From: Thalassobacterium maritimum
Lineage (GTDB): Bacteria; Verrucomicrobiota; Verrucomicrobiia; Opitutales; Coraliomargaritaceae
Length of the DNA: 64,000 nt
NCBI RefSeq assembly: GCF_031127805.1
Contig: NZ_JARXHW010000026.1
Span: 5,013 to 69,012 of the forward strand
Direction: 5' to 3'
The notes below the pieces were generated by a model, which made no database searches, was not told the DNA's origin, and saw only the letters and a list, made by a program, of their open reading frames with translations. Below, in pieces: positions 8,349 through 17,540 of the stretch. Positions within the stretch are counted from its first letter, which is position 1. Each line of letters begins with the position of its first letter. Position numbers and translations under genes: made by a program.

Positions 8349-9425
8349 TTAGCGTGCTTGATCGGCGACTGCTTGTGCTTGTAGTGATAGTCTGGAGGCG
8401 GCAAAGGCATGTTCTTGTGTCATTGCGTTTTCGGTGCGATTGAGGCAGTCGAGTATCAGTTGACCAAAGAAGGGAAAGCCGACTTGCCCCTTTACCTGCA
8501 TGACTTGTTCGCCTTCGTTGTTCGCGAGTATGATGGTGTCGGAGTCGTTGCTACGCCCAAAATCAAAGTACTTGCGAATTTCAATGGTGCCCTTGGTGCC
8601 GGTAATGAAACTGCGGCCGTCGCCCCAACCGCGCATGCCGTCGGGGGTGAACCAATTGACGCGTGAGAAGCACTGGACGCCATTTTCAAGGATCATGACT
8701 GCTTGGCCGACATCTTCCAAACCAGGCTTGTCCGCATTGGCACGGTTGTCCACCGCGGCGTGGGCGATGCTGCCCTTGGTGCAGCGAGTGTAGTGCAGAA
8801 ATTGGTCGAATTGGTGCGAAGCGATGTCGGTCAGGATGCCGCCGTATTGCGCTTTATCAAAGAACCAGTCTGGCCGGCCCGCTTTGCCTAGGCGGTGTGG
8901 ACCAAAAATCTCCATGTGCACGATGTCGCCAATGACGCCGTCTTGGATCAATTGGTCGGCATACCACGCAGATTCCACGTGCACGCGCTCCGAGTAATAT
9001 ACCATGTATTTCTGTCCGGTCGCGGCGACGACTTTTTCCGCCTCAGCGAGTTGCTCCAGGGAAGTAAAGGGGCACTTATCGGTGAAGTAGTCCTTGCCCG
9101 CTTGCATGACTTGACAGCCGATCGGTCCGCGTTGATTGGGGATGGCCGCGGCGGCGACTAAGTGGACATCGGAGGCTAGCACTTCTTCGAAGCTCGCTGC
9201 TATATGCACACCGGGGAATTTTTCTTTGAGGCTCTCGATGCGTGTCGCATCGGGCTCATAGATCATTGCCAGTTCAGCGCCAGCTTCGGTCAGGCCGTTG
9301 ATCATGCCGTAAATGTGGCCGTGATCAAAGTGGGCGGCTGCAAAGCTAAATTGGCCGGGGTTGACGACTGGCTGCGGTTTGGCCGCAGTCGGTGCGTAGT
9401 TCATTCCATCATTTGCATTTGTCAT
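8349..9425 (-). CDS. Gfo/Idh/MocA-family oxidoreductase (atypical N-terminus)
   Basis: 358 residues. The Rossmann half and the C-terminal alpha/beta half (MEIFGPHRLGKAGRPDWFFD, then GGILTDIASHQFDQFL) fit NAD(P)-dependent sugar dehydrogenases of the GFO_IDH_MocA family. Two odd points: the first ~28 residues lack the usual GxGxxG nucleotide loop (FAAAHFDHGHIYGMINGL stands there), and the conserved EKP catalytic motif reads TDKCPF. The GGxxxDxxxHxxD helix is kept. Either cofactor handling differs or the protein belongs to a divergent subfamily. It sits between the isomerase and a canonical paralogue in one operon. Confidence 0.85.
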   Translation of the reverse strand: MTNANDGMNYAPTAAKPQPVVNPGQFSFAAAHFDHGHIYGMINGLTEAGAELAMIYEPDATRIESLKEKFPGVHIAASFEEVLASDVHLVAAAAIPNQRGPIGCQVMQAGKDYFTDKCPFTSLEQLAEAEKVVAATGQKYMVYYSERVHVESAWYADQLIQDGVIGDIVHMEIFGPHRLGKAGRPDWFFDKAQYGGILTDIASHQFDQFLHYTRCTKGSIAHAAVDNRANADKPGLEDVGQAVMILENGVQCFSRVNWFTPDGMRGWGDGRSFITGTKGTIEIRKYFDFGRSNDSDTIILANNEGEQVMQVKGQVGFPFFGQLILDCLNRTENAMTQEHAFAASRLSLQAQAVADQAR

Positions 9426-9476
9426 TGGAAGTATCTGTAATTTTAGCGTGAGGTTTTAGTCTGAATCGAGGCTCGC

Positions 9477-10631
9477 TTACCAGCTGAGTTCTTCGACTTT
9501 TCCGCCTTTAATCTCTGGTTTTACGTAGGTGGAGTTTTCGATTTTCGCTTTGAGCACGCGTGCGTATGCCGCGCCATCGAGCGGTAGCTCCACGGGGCTC
9601 TTTTCGAAGGCAGAGAAAAGCATCGCATTGGCCAGCTCCACTGAGTGAATGCCTTCACCAGCGGGCGCAATGAGCGCTTCGCCTTCGAGGATCGCATTTG
9701 TGAAATTCTTTAAAATACCGTTGTGCTGTTCGCCATTCCCCTCTGGCAGCGGGATCTCCACGTTCCAAACTCCCGGCTTTTGGAAGCCGTTTGTAGCAGT
9801 CTTGCTATGCTCGCTCACGAGTTGCTCGGTGCGTGTGAAGTGCAGCTTGCCATTTTCTACAACAATTTTGCCGCGCTCGCATGCGATCTCCAAGCGATTG
9901 GTGCCGGGGGCTTCACCGGTGGTGGTGATGAATACGCCGGTGGCTCCGTTGGGATACTCCAGCATGGCTGTTACGGCGTCTTCGACTTCGATGTTGTGGA
10001 AGCGGCCAAATTGGCAATTGGCAGTCACCTTTGAGGGCATGCCAAAGATCCACTGTAGTAGGTCGAGGTTGTGGGGACATTGATTGAGCAATACGCCACC
10101 GCCTTCGCCGCCCCAAGTTGCACGCCAGCCGCCTGATGTGTAGTAGTTTTCGGTGCGATACCAGTCGGTAATGATCCAGTTGATGCGCTCTACGCTGCCG
10201 AGTTCGCCCGATTCAATGAGCGACTTCACTTTGCGGTAAGCAGGGTCGGTGCGTTGGTTAAACATGGCGCTGAAGACGAGTTTCTCATCCTTCCAGGCCG
10301 CGATCAGGCGCTCACAATCCTCCTTGTGCACGGAAATTGGCTTCTCGACCAAGGTGTGAAGACCAGCTTCGAGCGAGGCGATGCCCAGTGTGGTGTGGGA
10401 GTAGTGTGGGGTGGCGACCAAGACGGCATCGACTGTGCCCGACTGGATCAGGTCCATGCCTTCGCTGAAATGCGTGATATCTTTAAATTTTTCCAAGCGT
10501 TCCGGGTTTTGGTCGGCAATCGCGGCGAGTTCTAAATTGGGGATTTTACCATCAATGATATTTTTGGCATGGCTGGTACCCATGTTACCCATTCCGATGA
10601 TTCCGAGGCGAACAGTTTTGTTTGTAGTCAT
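9477..10631 (-). CDS. Gfo/Idh/MocA-family oxidoreductase
   Basis: 384 residues and a textbook member. RLGIIGMGNMGTSHAKNI is the GxGxxG dinucleotide loop at residues 8-25. LVEKPISVHKEDCERLI carries the catalytic EKP Lys near residue 96. GGVLLNQCPHNLDLLQWIFG is the substrate-side histidine helix. Expected reaction: NAD(P)-linked oxidation or reduction of a sugar or polyol. It is the first gene of the minus-strand operon, with its ATG 75 bp from the divergently read AraC-type gene. Substrate unknown. Confidence 0.92.
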   Translation of the reverse strand: MTTNKTVRLGIIGMGNMGTSHAKNIIDGKIPNLELAAIADQNPERLEKFKDITHFSEGMDLIQSGTVDAVLVATPHYSHTTLGIASLEAGLHTLVEKPISVHKEDCERLIAAWKDEKLVFSAMFNQRTDPAYRKVKSLIESGELGSVERINWIITDWYRTENYYTSGGWRATWGGEGGGVLLNQCPHNLDLLQWIFGMPSKVTANCQFGRFHNIEVEDAVTAMLEYPNGATGVFITTTGEAPGTNRLEIACERGKIVVENGKLHFTRTEQLVSEHSKTATNGFQKPGVWNVEIPLPEGNGEQHNGILKNFTNAILEGEALIAPAGEGIHSVELANAMLFSAFEKSPVELPLDGAAYARVLKAKIENSTYVKPEIKGGKVEELSW

Positions 10632-10706
10632 GCCCTGAAGAATACCTGCTTAGAGCTTCTTTTTCAATGGACTGATGAAGCAAATTTTTGCACTATTGAA
10701 TCATTT
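10632..10706. promoter_or_regulatory. Divergent promoter region of the sugar operon and its AraC-type regulator
   Basis: This 75-bp gap holds the only space for promoters of both the oxidoreductase operon (minus) and the AraC-type gene (plus). It is AT-rich (ctttttcaatg, caaatttttgcac). I see no clear -35/-10 pair or long inverted repeat. Regulation of the operon by its divergent neighbour is inferred from layout only. Confidence 0.4.
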
Positions 10707-11504
10707 ATGGATTTTCCTGATTTACACGATACCGCTGTCCAGATCATTTCGCCGCCCTTTGTGCATGAGAGTGATGATGCCTGGAACTGGCAGTCGAGTG
10801 AGGAGCGCTACTGGAACCTATGGATCTGTTTAGAAGGGAACGCGTTGATCGAATGCGATGGCGTGGAGTATCCTGTCCAGCCTTGGACGGCATTTCTATT
10901 TAGTGCAGGCTCTAAGATTACGGGGCGTTCGCGTGTTGGGTCCAAGTCTATGCGTAACTTCAGTATTCATATTAATTTGGGGGCTAAGAATGACGAGCTG
11001 TTGAGAGGGCGTTTGCTGGGGATCGAATTGCATGAGCCCAACAATGTGAACAGTTTGATCAATTTAGCGATTCGGCTGTCTTCTTACCGCGACAGTTTTG
11101 CAGAGCAGCAATTACAGACTTTGACGCTTAGTATGCTCGGGCTTTTGTGGCGCGAGTCGATCCAGTCTGTTCAGACAGATGCAGCATGGTTGATTTATCG
11201 ACAATTGGATCGCATCCACGCGGGCCAAGACATGTTTCGCTCTGTGGATGAACTGGCGGCCGAGGTTAATTTATCGCGCATTCACTATGGGCGCTGCTTC
11301 CGGCAGTTGACCAATGAGTCGCCCAATCGCTATTTGATTGTGAAGCGAGTCGAGCGTGCCTGCGTGTTATTAGAGCAGACGGATTGGGCTGTCGACGCTG
11401 TGGCGCAATCGATTGGCTACAATGATATTTACTTTTTCAGCCGGCAGTTTCGCAAAGTAATGGCTTGTACGCCAACTCAATACCGCGAGCGCTCGCGTAG
11501 CTAG
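10707..11504 (+). CDS. AraC-family transcriptional regulator
   Basis: 265 residues from ATG 10707. A longer reading from 10569 would run across the start of the divergent gene, so I reject it. The N-terminal cupin-like half (WNLWICLEGNALIECDGVEY, then VQPWTAFLFSAGS) is a ligand-sensing domain. The C-terminal ~100 residues hold two helix-turn-helix units: SVDELAAEVNLSRIHYGRCF and VDAVAQSIGYNDIYFFSRQF, then the conserved ACTPTQYRE end. The likely ligand is a sugar or breakdown product handled by the adjacent oxidoreductases or the GH9 enzyme. Activator role inferred from family. Confidence 0.92.
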   Translation: MDFPDLHDTAVQIISPPFVHESDDAWNWQSSEERYWNLWICLEGNALIECDGVEYPVQPWTAFLFSAGSKITGRSRVGSKSMRNFSIHINLGAKNDELLRGRLLGIELHEPNNVNSLINLAIRLSSYRDSFAEQQLQTLTLSMLGLLWRESIQSVQTDAAWLIYRQLDRIHAGQDMFRSVDELAAEVNLSRIHYGRCFRQLTNESPNRYLIVKRVERACVLLEQTDWAVDAVAQSIGYNDIYFFSRQFRKVMACTPTQYRERSRS

Positions 11505-11518
11505 TCCCAGAGACTGAA

Positions 11519-11568
11519 GTGGGGCCAGTGGGGCCAGTGGGGCCAGTGGGGCCAAGTGGGACCAAGTG
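11519..11568. repeat. 9-bp tandem repeat, GTGGGGCCA x4 plus degenerate units
   Basis: Four perfect copies of GTGGGGCCA (11519-11554) continue into GTGGGACCA- and GTGAGGCT-like degenerate units. It begins 15 bp after the AraC-type stop and lies between convergent genes. Probably a slippage-prone intergenic array; no coding role. Confidence 0.9.
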
Positions 11569-11617
11569 AGGCTGCGCGCTTAAAGCGCTCTCAGGTAAAA
11601 TACGCTGAAGCAGGATC

Positions 11618-12358
11618 TTATCGCTCTAGCGATACCTTGAACTCTTGCAGATACAAGATTTTGGCTTGATTACCACTGAGTGCATCCGTGTCGACTGCGA
11701 CTAATGAGATGAAGTTCTCGTCCAGCTCAACGACTTGGTCGTCTAGGATCAGCTGATCATCGATGGTGATGGATGCGGTATTGTTTGGGCGCAGGTCGAT
11801 CACGACAGTGCTGCCTTCACCGATGGCGGTGGGGAGGTGGCCCGAGGTGTCTTTGTCGTCGACGCTAAAGCTGCAACTGGTGTCGCCGTAAATGAGCGAG
11901 AGCGCGTAATCGCCTTGATAATCTTGGCGTGATTGTGCGCTCGCGCCGAATCTGAAGCGGCAGAGCACGCCGGGACTGGATTTGCCGAATGTGTAGCTGA
12001 ATCGAAGTGTGCGGCCATTCTTAGCGACGGATGCCCAGTCGCCATTGTAGCTTAACCAGAGTTTGGAGGTTGCATTGGAATCAGGGCGGTCCCAATCACC
12101 TGTTTTGAGTGCGATTTTGAGCGCGCCATTGTTGTTCTGCACTACGCTGCGCCAGTCATTTTGTTGGCCGCTAACACTACTACTAAAGTCACTAGGCTTG
12201 AGGTTATTGCTGAAGCGCTTGAGTTGAAAGCTGTTCTTTTCTACTTTTTGGACTGGTTTGATGCCAGGTATGCTCATTTCGCCGGCGTGCGCGCTGCTGG
12301 TGATCAGGTTGAAGCATAGCAGAATGAAGCAGGCTAGCTTGGGTGTGTGGCGTTTCAT
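11618..12358 (-). CDS. Secreted hypothetical protein
   Basis: About 246 residues from ATG 12358, chosen because it gives a clean signal peptide (MKRHTPKLACFILLCFNLIT, then SSAHA-GE). An ATG 39 bases upstream is possible but adds non-signal residues. The mature part looks like a beta-sandwich: KLWLSYNGDWASVAKNGRTL, RFSYTFGKSSPGVLCRFRFG and TASITIDDQLILDD resemble concanavalin-like or laminin-G carbohydrate-related folds, but I cannot name a family. It lies convergent with the AraC-type gene and divergent from the GH9 gene, suggesting a role in extracellular polysaccharide handling (inference). Confidence 0.65.
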   Translation of the reverse strand: MKRHTPKLACFILLCFNLITSSAHAGEMSIPGIKPVQKVEKNSFQLKRFSNNLKPSDFSSSVSGQQNDWRSVVQNNNGALKIALKTGDWDRPDSNATSKLWLSYNGDWASVAKNGRTLRFSYTFGKSSPGVLCRFRFGASAQSRQDYQGDYALSLIYGDTSCSFSVDDKDTSGHLPTAIGEGSTVVIDLRPNNTASITIDDQLILDDQVVELDENFISLVAVDTDALSGNQAKILYLQEFKVSLER

Positions 12359-12647
12359 GTGTGCGAGATTTTTGATGTTAGAATTAAACGAATTCATTCA
12401 CTTTAAAGACTTAGCTGTAGAGACAAGCTTTCGTGTCGTCAATATGTATAGATGAATTGTGTGAATAGAAGAATTTTTTTACCCGATGCGCTTGATGGTT
12501 TCTCACTATCTGCGTGTTTATTTCTATTTATTTTAGGGTTATTTGTGAAATTAATTACGCGTTTATCATATTTTTTTTACCATGTTTAGTGTCGTCATTT
12601 TGAGTGGGTAAACATACTCATAATTAACCCTACCACTAGGCCTAATT

Positions 12648-15600
12648 ATGATGCATTATATCTCCTCTCTTGTCGTTCGACTCTTTTCAGGGACTTCGTA
12701 TCCAGTTGGCTTTATATTGTCTGGTATATTACTTACGTCCTGCATGAAGGCTGATGAGCTGTTATTGTGGAACGGTGAGATTCCCTCCGAAATAGATGCA
12801 GATAACTTGGTATATGGCGCGGCGGCGCCGGCTGAGGCGCCGGAGACGGGCTGGTATTTCGCTGGGACGCCGGACTTGTGGCATGCGCCAGGCATTCAGT
12901 TACAGGATGAGGTCTGGCGGGTGGACCTCTCGGACTACGATGAAATACGTTTTTGGGTGCGCACTTCGGTGGCAGGTTATTCGCACGGCTTTTCTGTGCA
13001 TGGTTGGTACATGGGGGGCAGTGTTACAGTGCCGATTGAGAACTATGTGGAAGGCGGTGTGCTGGATACCTATTGGCGTGAGGCCGTGATACCGATCGCT
13101 GATTTGATGGCGAATGGTTGCTCGCTTGGTTCAGTCGAATATTTGTATTTCGGCACCAGTGAATCAGACCATACCATTGAGATCGATGAAGTGTGGGCGG
13201 TGACCTCAGATGCGCCGGAGCCTCTCGCTTCGAGCAGCTTGATTGGTGAGGTGATTTGGGACGGCTCACGTGAGGATGAAAGCGATCCTTCCAATTTTAA
13301 ATATGGAGTCCCCGTGGCCGATGCAAGTTTGGTGAGTGGTTGGTATTTTGAAGGTTCGCCCGATCCCTGGCATTCGCCTGGTATTAAGTTACGCGGCGAT
13401 TATAAGCGCATGGATTTATCAGATGCGGAGGAGATTCGCTTTTGGATACGTTCTTCGCTAGCTGGAGTGACTCCCGAACTGTCGGCTTATGGCTGGCACA
13501 TGGGAGGCAGCGCTTCGGTACCCATTGCGAATTATGTGACTGGGGGTAATATCGATGCCAATTGGCGCGAGGCTGTTGTGCCTGTTGCGGAGCTCAAAGC
13601 GAATGGCTGTTTAATGGATTCGATCGAGTATTTGTATTTTGGTAAAGGAGAGGCGAACCACACGGTCGATATTGCCAATGTGCGCTGCGTCGAGGCCGAC
13701 TGGGCGCCACCTGTGGATGAGGGGGATGTCGATTCAGCGCCTCCAGTTCCTTACACTTCGGAGGCATGGCTACAGGACCTGGAGGGGAATGCGCCAATTG
13801 AGCGTCCGCTTTTCAGCGGGGTGGAGCAACTGTTGGTGCTCTCGAATAAGTGGGTGATCGTGGTGGTGGACCCATTCGATGACTTCGTCGCTCAAATGGA
13901 TTTGTTAACGAGTGGCGAGTATTCGGAAACTATGGCTGATGTCGAAGATGCGATCGCTCGTGAGCATCAGACTGATGTTTGGGTGCATCGTGCGAAATTA
14001 GAAAAGATGCGCTGGGAGCATCTGGTGACTGCTCGTCAGAACGGGAGCGAGCCGCTGATGCCTAATACTGACTTTTACACCTTATCTAGCACTAATGATA
14101 CATCCTATGCGGTCGATTTAGAGCCGAGTCGCGTGACAACCAGTTTGATCTCGAACGATGATTCGGTGAGTGCGGGATACGATGCGGTGCGGTATGGCAT
14201 CTATGCATACATTGAAATGCCCCAGGCGATGCAGGATGGGAAGTCGTATACCATCACACTGGATGATGGAAAATACGTAAGCTTTGTCTTCGATGACGAT
14301 GCCACCGTAGCGCGCAGCATTAAAATCAATCAGGTCGGCTATCAAGAAGGCAAGTCCTCCAATTATGCTTATGTCGGTGCTTACCTGCAGGAGTTTGGTC
14401 CGCTGCCTTTAGACCAGCTTACGAGCTTCGATGTGGTTGACTCGGGCACGGGGGCCGTTGTTTACCAAGGAAGTTTAGCGGATGGCAAAATTACGCTGCG
14501 TGATGATGCCTCATTGATGGATGCCAGCGATGACGATGATGGCTCTGAGCCGCGTCCTTCGATGAATGGTGAAAAGCTGTATCAACTCGACCTGACTGGA
14601 CTCACTACGCCAGGCAACTACTACATCCGCGTGCCAGGCGTGGGTCGCTCTTGGCCGTTCCGCGTGAATGATGATGTTTATGGTGAGGCTTTTTATACCG
14701 CCATGCGTGGGCTCTATCATCAGCGTGCTTCTTTTGCCCTTGAAGCGCAATACACGGCGTGGACCCGTCCGCGCTATCACACCGATCCCATTTATGAATC
14801 ACAAATGTTGCCGTATTGGGCGGACATGACGAAGGCGATCTTAGATAGCACGCAAAAGCCAGTCAGCTGGCCTCGTTTCGATATCATTGGGGCGACTACC
14901 GTGACCAGCCAAAGCACTACTGAGGTCGATGGCGGCTGGTACGATGCGGCGGATTACGATCGTAATCTGTATCACTACGTTTTGATCTTTGACCTGCTCA
15001 AACTCTACGAATTTGCGCCTGCGAAATACAGCGATGGGCAATTAAATATTCCAGAGTCTGGTAATGGTATACCCGATCTATTGGACGAGGTCGAATACGG
15101 CCTTCGTATTTGGAAGCATAGTCAGCGTGCGGATGGTGGGGTCTCTGGCATCGTGGAAACCTCGACACATCCCTCCATCGATGACGACACTGTGCTATGG
15201 AGCTTCGCTCAGCGCACTCGCTGGTCGAGCTTGATCTATGCCGCCGCAGCAGCTGAGCTGGCGCGCGCGCTGGAGCCCTTTGATGCTGCGTTGGCACAAA
15301 CTTATGAGCTTTCGGCACTTTCCGCTTACGCCTATGGAGTCAATCCAGCCAACACGCTCAATAATCTGAGTATCGCAGCCGCCAGTAGCCGCGGGGAGGG
15401 GGATCCATACTCGCTGACTTTCACCGAGGAGGCGAATTTTAATGATAAATTCGAGCTTATGGCGCGTGTGCAGCTCTTTTTACTGAGTGAGGACGTTAAC
15501 TACTTGGATGGAATCGAGGCACTCTATGCCAACTCGCCAGCACCTTACTCCTGGCCCTATACGGATCGCGATTTCTCGCCTTGGCTCTATTTTGACCTCG

Positions 15601-16334
15601 CATATCATCCATTGGTGACTGCCCAGACGAGCTATGTCTCTCCAGCCACGCAGGCCGCCGTTGCCGCAGATTTAATGAGTGCCGCCAATCGCTATGCCGC
15701 GATGAATGACAGTATGCCTTATCGTATGTCATGGCCGCGTCGTCAGGATTATTGGATGAGTTGGGGGGCGAGTGATATGACCAATCGCGCAAAGGTGATG
15801 CTGATCGGTAATCAAATCCAGCCTAGTAGCACTCTGGTACAGTCTTCAGAGTCCAACCTCGCCTACATGCTGGGAGCCAATCCTATGGGGATGAGCTGGA
15901 CCACTGGTATCGGATTTGCCTACCCCGTCTCGATTCAGCACGAGAGCAGTATGACGGACGATATTCTGGATCCCTATCCAGGCATCACCATTTATGGCAA
16001 CACATCCTCACACGTCTTTCCCGAGCTGAGAAACCGCGTCTATAAATATCCGACCGCTAAGGATAGTGATGGGGAGCCGCTATTTAAGAGTGATCATGCC
16101 GCCGATTTTGCGACATTCTATGAACTGCCTGAGCAATATCCCGTCTTCCGGCGCTGGGCTGCGCACCCTTCTTTGAACGTCACTCAGAACGAGTTCACGA
16201 TTCACGAAACCAATAGCTCGACTATTTTTGTGCTTGGTATGCTGATGGAAGAGGGCTGGATGCCCAGTGAAAGCCTCAAGCAACGTGGCCCACGCAATGA
16301 AGAAGATTTATTTGGGTATTGGTATCTGCCATAG
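12648..16334 (+). CDS. Secreted GH9-family glycoside hydrolase with duplicated N-terminal modules
   Basis: 1,228 residues. A hydrophobic N-terminal segment (FILSGILLTSC) suggests export, perhaps as a lipoprotein. Residues ~38-184 and ~202-347 are two copies of the same beta-rich module: WYF-G-PD-WH-PGI, DLS-EIRFW-R-S-AG and EYLYFG recur in both, so they are probably carbohydrate-binding modules. A linker region follows. From ~556, IKINQVGYQEGKSSNYAYVG is the Ig-like domain that precedes GH9 catalytic domains. The catalytic barrel has WYDAADYDRNLYHYV (two Asp, ~764) and NIPESGNGIPDLLDEVEYGL, and ends with NEFTIHETNSSTIFVLGML, whose Glu near 1180 is the catalytic acid position. Expected activity: endo- or exo-hydrolysis of a beta-glucan. 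A 250-bp AT-rich leader precedes it. Confidence 0.9.
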   Translation: MMHYISSLVVRLFSGTSYPVGFILSGILLTSCMKADELLLWNGEIPSEIDADNLVYGAAAPAEAPETGWYFAGTPDLWHAPGIQLQDEVWRVDLSDYDEIRFWVRTSVAGYSHGFSVHGWYMGGSVTVPIENYVEGGVLDTYWREAVIPIADLMANGCSLGSVEYLYFGTSESDHTIEIDEVWAVTSDAPEPLASSSLIGEVIWDGSREDESDPSNFKYGVPVADASLVSGWYFEGSPDPWHSPGIKLRGDYKRMDLSDAEEIRFWIRSSLAGVTPELSAYGWHMGGSASVPIANYVTGGNIDANWREAVVPVAELKANGCLMDSIEYLYFGKGEANHTVDIANVRCVEADWAPPVDEGDVDSAPPVPYTSEAWLQDLEGNAPIERPLFSGVEQLLVLSNKWVIVVVDPFDDFVAQMDLLTSGEYSETMADVEDAIAREHQTDVWVHRAKLEKMRWEHLVTARQNGSEPLMPNTDFYTLSSTNDTSYAVDLEPSRVTTSLISNDDSVSAGYDAVRYGIYAYIEMPQAMQDGKSYTITLDDGKYVSFVFDDDATVARSIKINQVGYQEGKSSNYAYVGAYLQEFGPLPLDQLTSFDVVDSGTGAVVYQGSLADGKITLRDDASLMDASDDDDGSEPRPSMNGEKLYQLDLTGLTTPGNYYIRVPGVGRSWPFRVNDDVYGEAFYTAMRGLYHQRASFALEAQYTAWTRPRYHTDPIYESQMLPYWADMTKAILDSTQKPVSWPRFDIIGATTVTSQSTTEVDGGWYDAADYDRNLYHYVLIFDLLKLYEFAPAKYSDGQLNIPESGNGIPDLLDEVEYGLRIWKHSQRADGGVSGIVETSTHPSIDDDTVLWSFAQRTRWSSLIYAAAAAELARALEPFDAALAQTYELSALSAYAYGVNPANTLNNLSIAAASSRGEGDPYSLTFTEEANFNDKFELMARVQLFLLSEDVNYLDGIEALYANSPAPYSWPYTDRDFSPWLYFDLAYHPLVTAQTSYVSPATQAAVAADLMSAANRYAAMNDSMPYRMSWPRRQDYWMSWGASDMTNRAKVMLIGNQIQPSSTLVQSSESNLAYMLGANPMGMSWTTGIGFAYPVSIQHESSMTDDILDPYPGITIYGNTSSHVFPELRNRVYKYPTAKDSDGEPLFKSDHAADFATFYELPEQYPVFRRWAAHPSLNVTQNEFTIHETNSSTIFVLGMLMEEGWMPSESLKQRGPRNEEDLFGYWYLP

Positions 16335-16466
16335 TTCTTGGCGAGGGATGCAGCAAGAGTATGTGCTCTAGCACTTGCTTGTTGGGCGACTACGCAGTAG
16401 GTTTTAGTGACATCAGTTGCTGCGAAGGCTGTGGAATAAACTACGGCGCTTTGTATTCCTAGTCAC

Positions 16467-17441
16467 ATGCCGAGCACTTTACAGACCATTCCATCGTTTC
16501 AAGACACGCTGGCCACCCAGCAGTTGACACTGACGCGCCAGTCACCGCGCGTGCTACAGATCAACACCGGTAAGATGTGTAATCTGACCTGTGTGCACTG
16601 CCATGTAAATGCTGGACCGCATCGCAAAGAGATCATGACGCTCGAAACCGTGGACCGTATCTTAGATTGGCTACGTTCCACCTCGATCGAAGTCGTTGAC
16701 TTGACCGGCGGCACGCCTGAGATGATGCCGCACTTTCCGCATCTGGTCGAGGGCGTTCGTGAGATGGGGCGTGAGGTGATGGATCGTTGTAATTTAACCA
16801 TCATCAATGAGCCAGGCTATGAGTGGGTGGCTGAGTTCCATGCCCAGCATGGCGTGCACATCGTGGCGTCGATGCCGTGCTATTGCCCTAAAAATGTAAA
16901 TGCCCAGCGTGGTGAGGGTGTCTTCGACTCCAGCATACAAGCCTTGCAAACATTAAATGCGCTCGGCTATGGCATAGATCCCCGTCTAAAATTGGACTTG
17001 GTCTTTAATCCCAATGGCGCGCAATTGCCTCCAGAGCAAGCAGAGCTGGAGGCTGACTACAAGCGAGAGTTAAAAGAGCACTTCGACATCGTTTTTAATC
17101 AGCTCTTTGCCATTACCAACATGCCGATCGCTCGTTTTACCTCTTATTTGAAACGGCAGGGCAGCTATCAGGCTTATATGCAATTGCTGCTAGACAATTT
17201 TAATCCCGCCTCGATCGAGGGCTTGATGTGCCGCGATACGATTAGTGTTGGCTGGGAGGGCGACCTGTTTGATTGCGATTTTAATCAACAGCTAGGCATG
17301 CAACATGGGGAGAAGGCAGCACCGGAGCGTTTGTGGGAGCTTGATTTAAATGATTGGGTCCAGCGGCCCATACAACTCGGGTCGCACTGCTATGGTTGCA
17401 CAGCCGGTCAAGGGTCCAGCTGTGGTGGAGCCACCGTGTGA
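16467..17441 (+). CDS. arsS: Radical SAM protein, arsenosugar biosynthesis ArsS-like
   Basis: 324 residues. The radical SAM cluster motif CNLTCVHC gives Cys38, Cys42 and Cys45 (CxxxCxxC), followed by VDLTGGTPEM, the GGE-like SAM contact. The C-terminal domain with CYGCTAGQGSSCGG and the GLMCRDTISVGWEGDLFDCD stretch is typical of the ArsS/DUF3641 family. That enzyme is proposed to attach the adenosyl moiety of SAM to dimethylarsenic acid on the route to arsenosugars. The usual partner arsM and other ars genes are not adjacent. Start ATG 16467 gives a normal-length product. Confidence 0.88.
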   Translation: MPSTLQTIPSFQDTLATQQLTLTRQSPRVLQINTGKMCNLTCVHCHVNAGPHRKEIMTLETVDRILDWLRSTSIEVVDLTGGTPEMMPHFPHLVEGVREMGREVMDRCNLTIINEPGYEWVAEFHAQHGVHIVASMPCYCPKNVNAQRGEGVFDSSIQALQTLNALGYGIDPRLKLDLVFNPNGAQLPPEQAELEADYKRELKEHFDIVFNQLFAITNMPIARFTSYLKRQGSYQAYMQLLLDNFNPASIEGLMCRDTISVGWEGDLFDCDFNQQLGMQHGEKAAPERLWELDLNDWVQRPIQLGSHCYGCTAGQGSSCGGATV

Positions 17442-17467
17442 AAGTAATCGCATTTGAATATACCAAA

Positions 17468-17510
17468 GCGCGCATGAAGCTCATTCCCGAAAGGGCGGCC
17501 TCATGCGCGC
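17468..17510. terminator. Bidirectional hairpin between convergent arsS and PEP-CTERM genes
   Basis: Perfect 10-bp arms GCGCGCATGA (17468-17477) and TCATGCGCGC (17501-17510) lie between convergent stop codons. The minus side continues into TTTGGTA; the plus side has no T run. A transcription terminator is the likely role. Confidence 0.6.
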
Positions 17511-17540
17511 GTAGTGAAGTGCTTCTGTGGCTCGATTTAC

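Noticed and set aside
10569..10706. Upstream extension of the AraC-type gene
   Set aside because: It would overlap the first codons of the divergent oxidoreductase and has no AraC-family similarity; ATG 10707 is kept.
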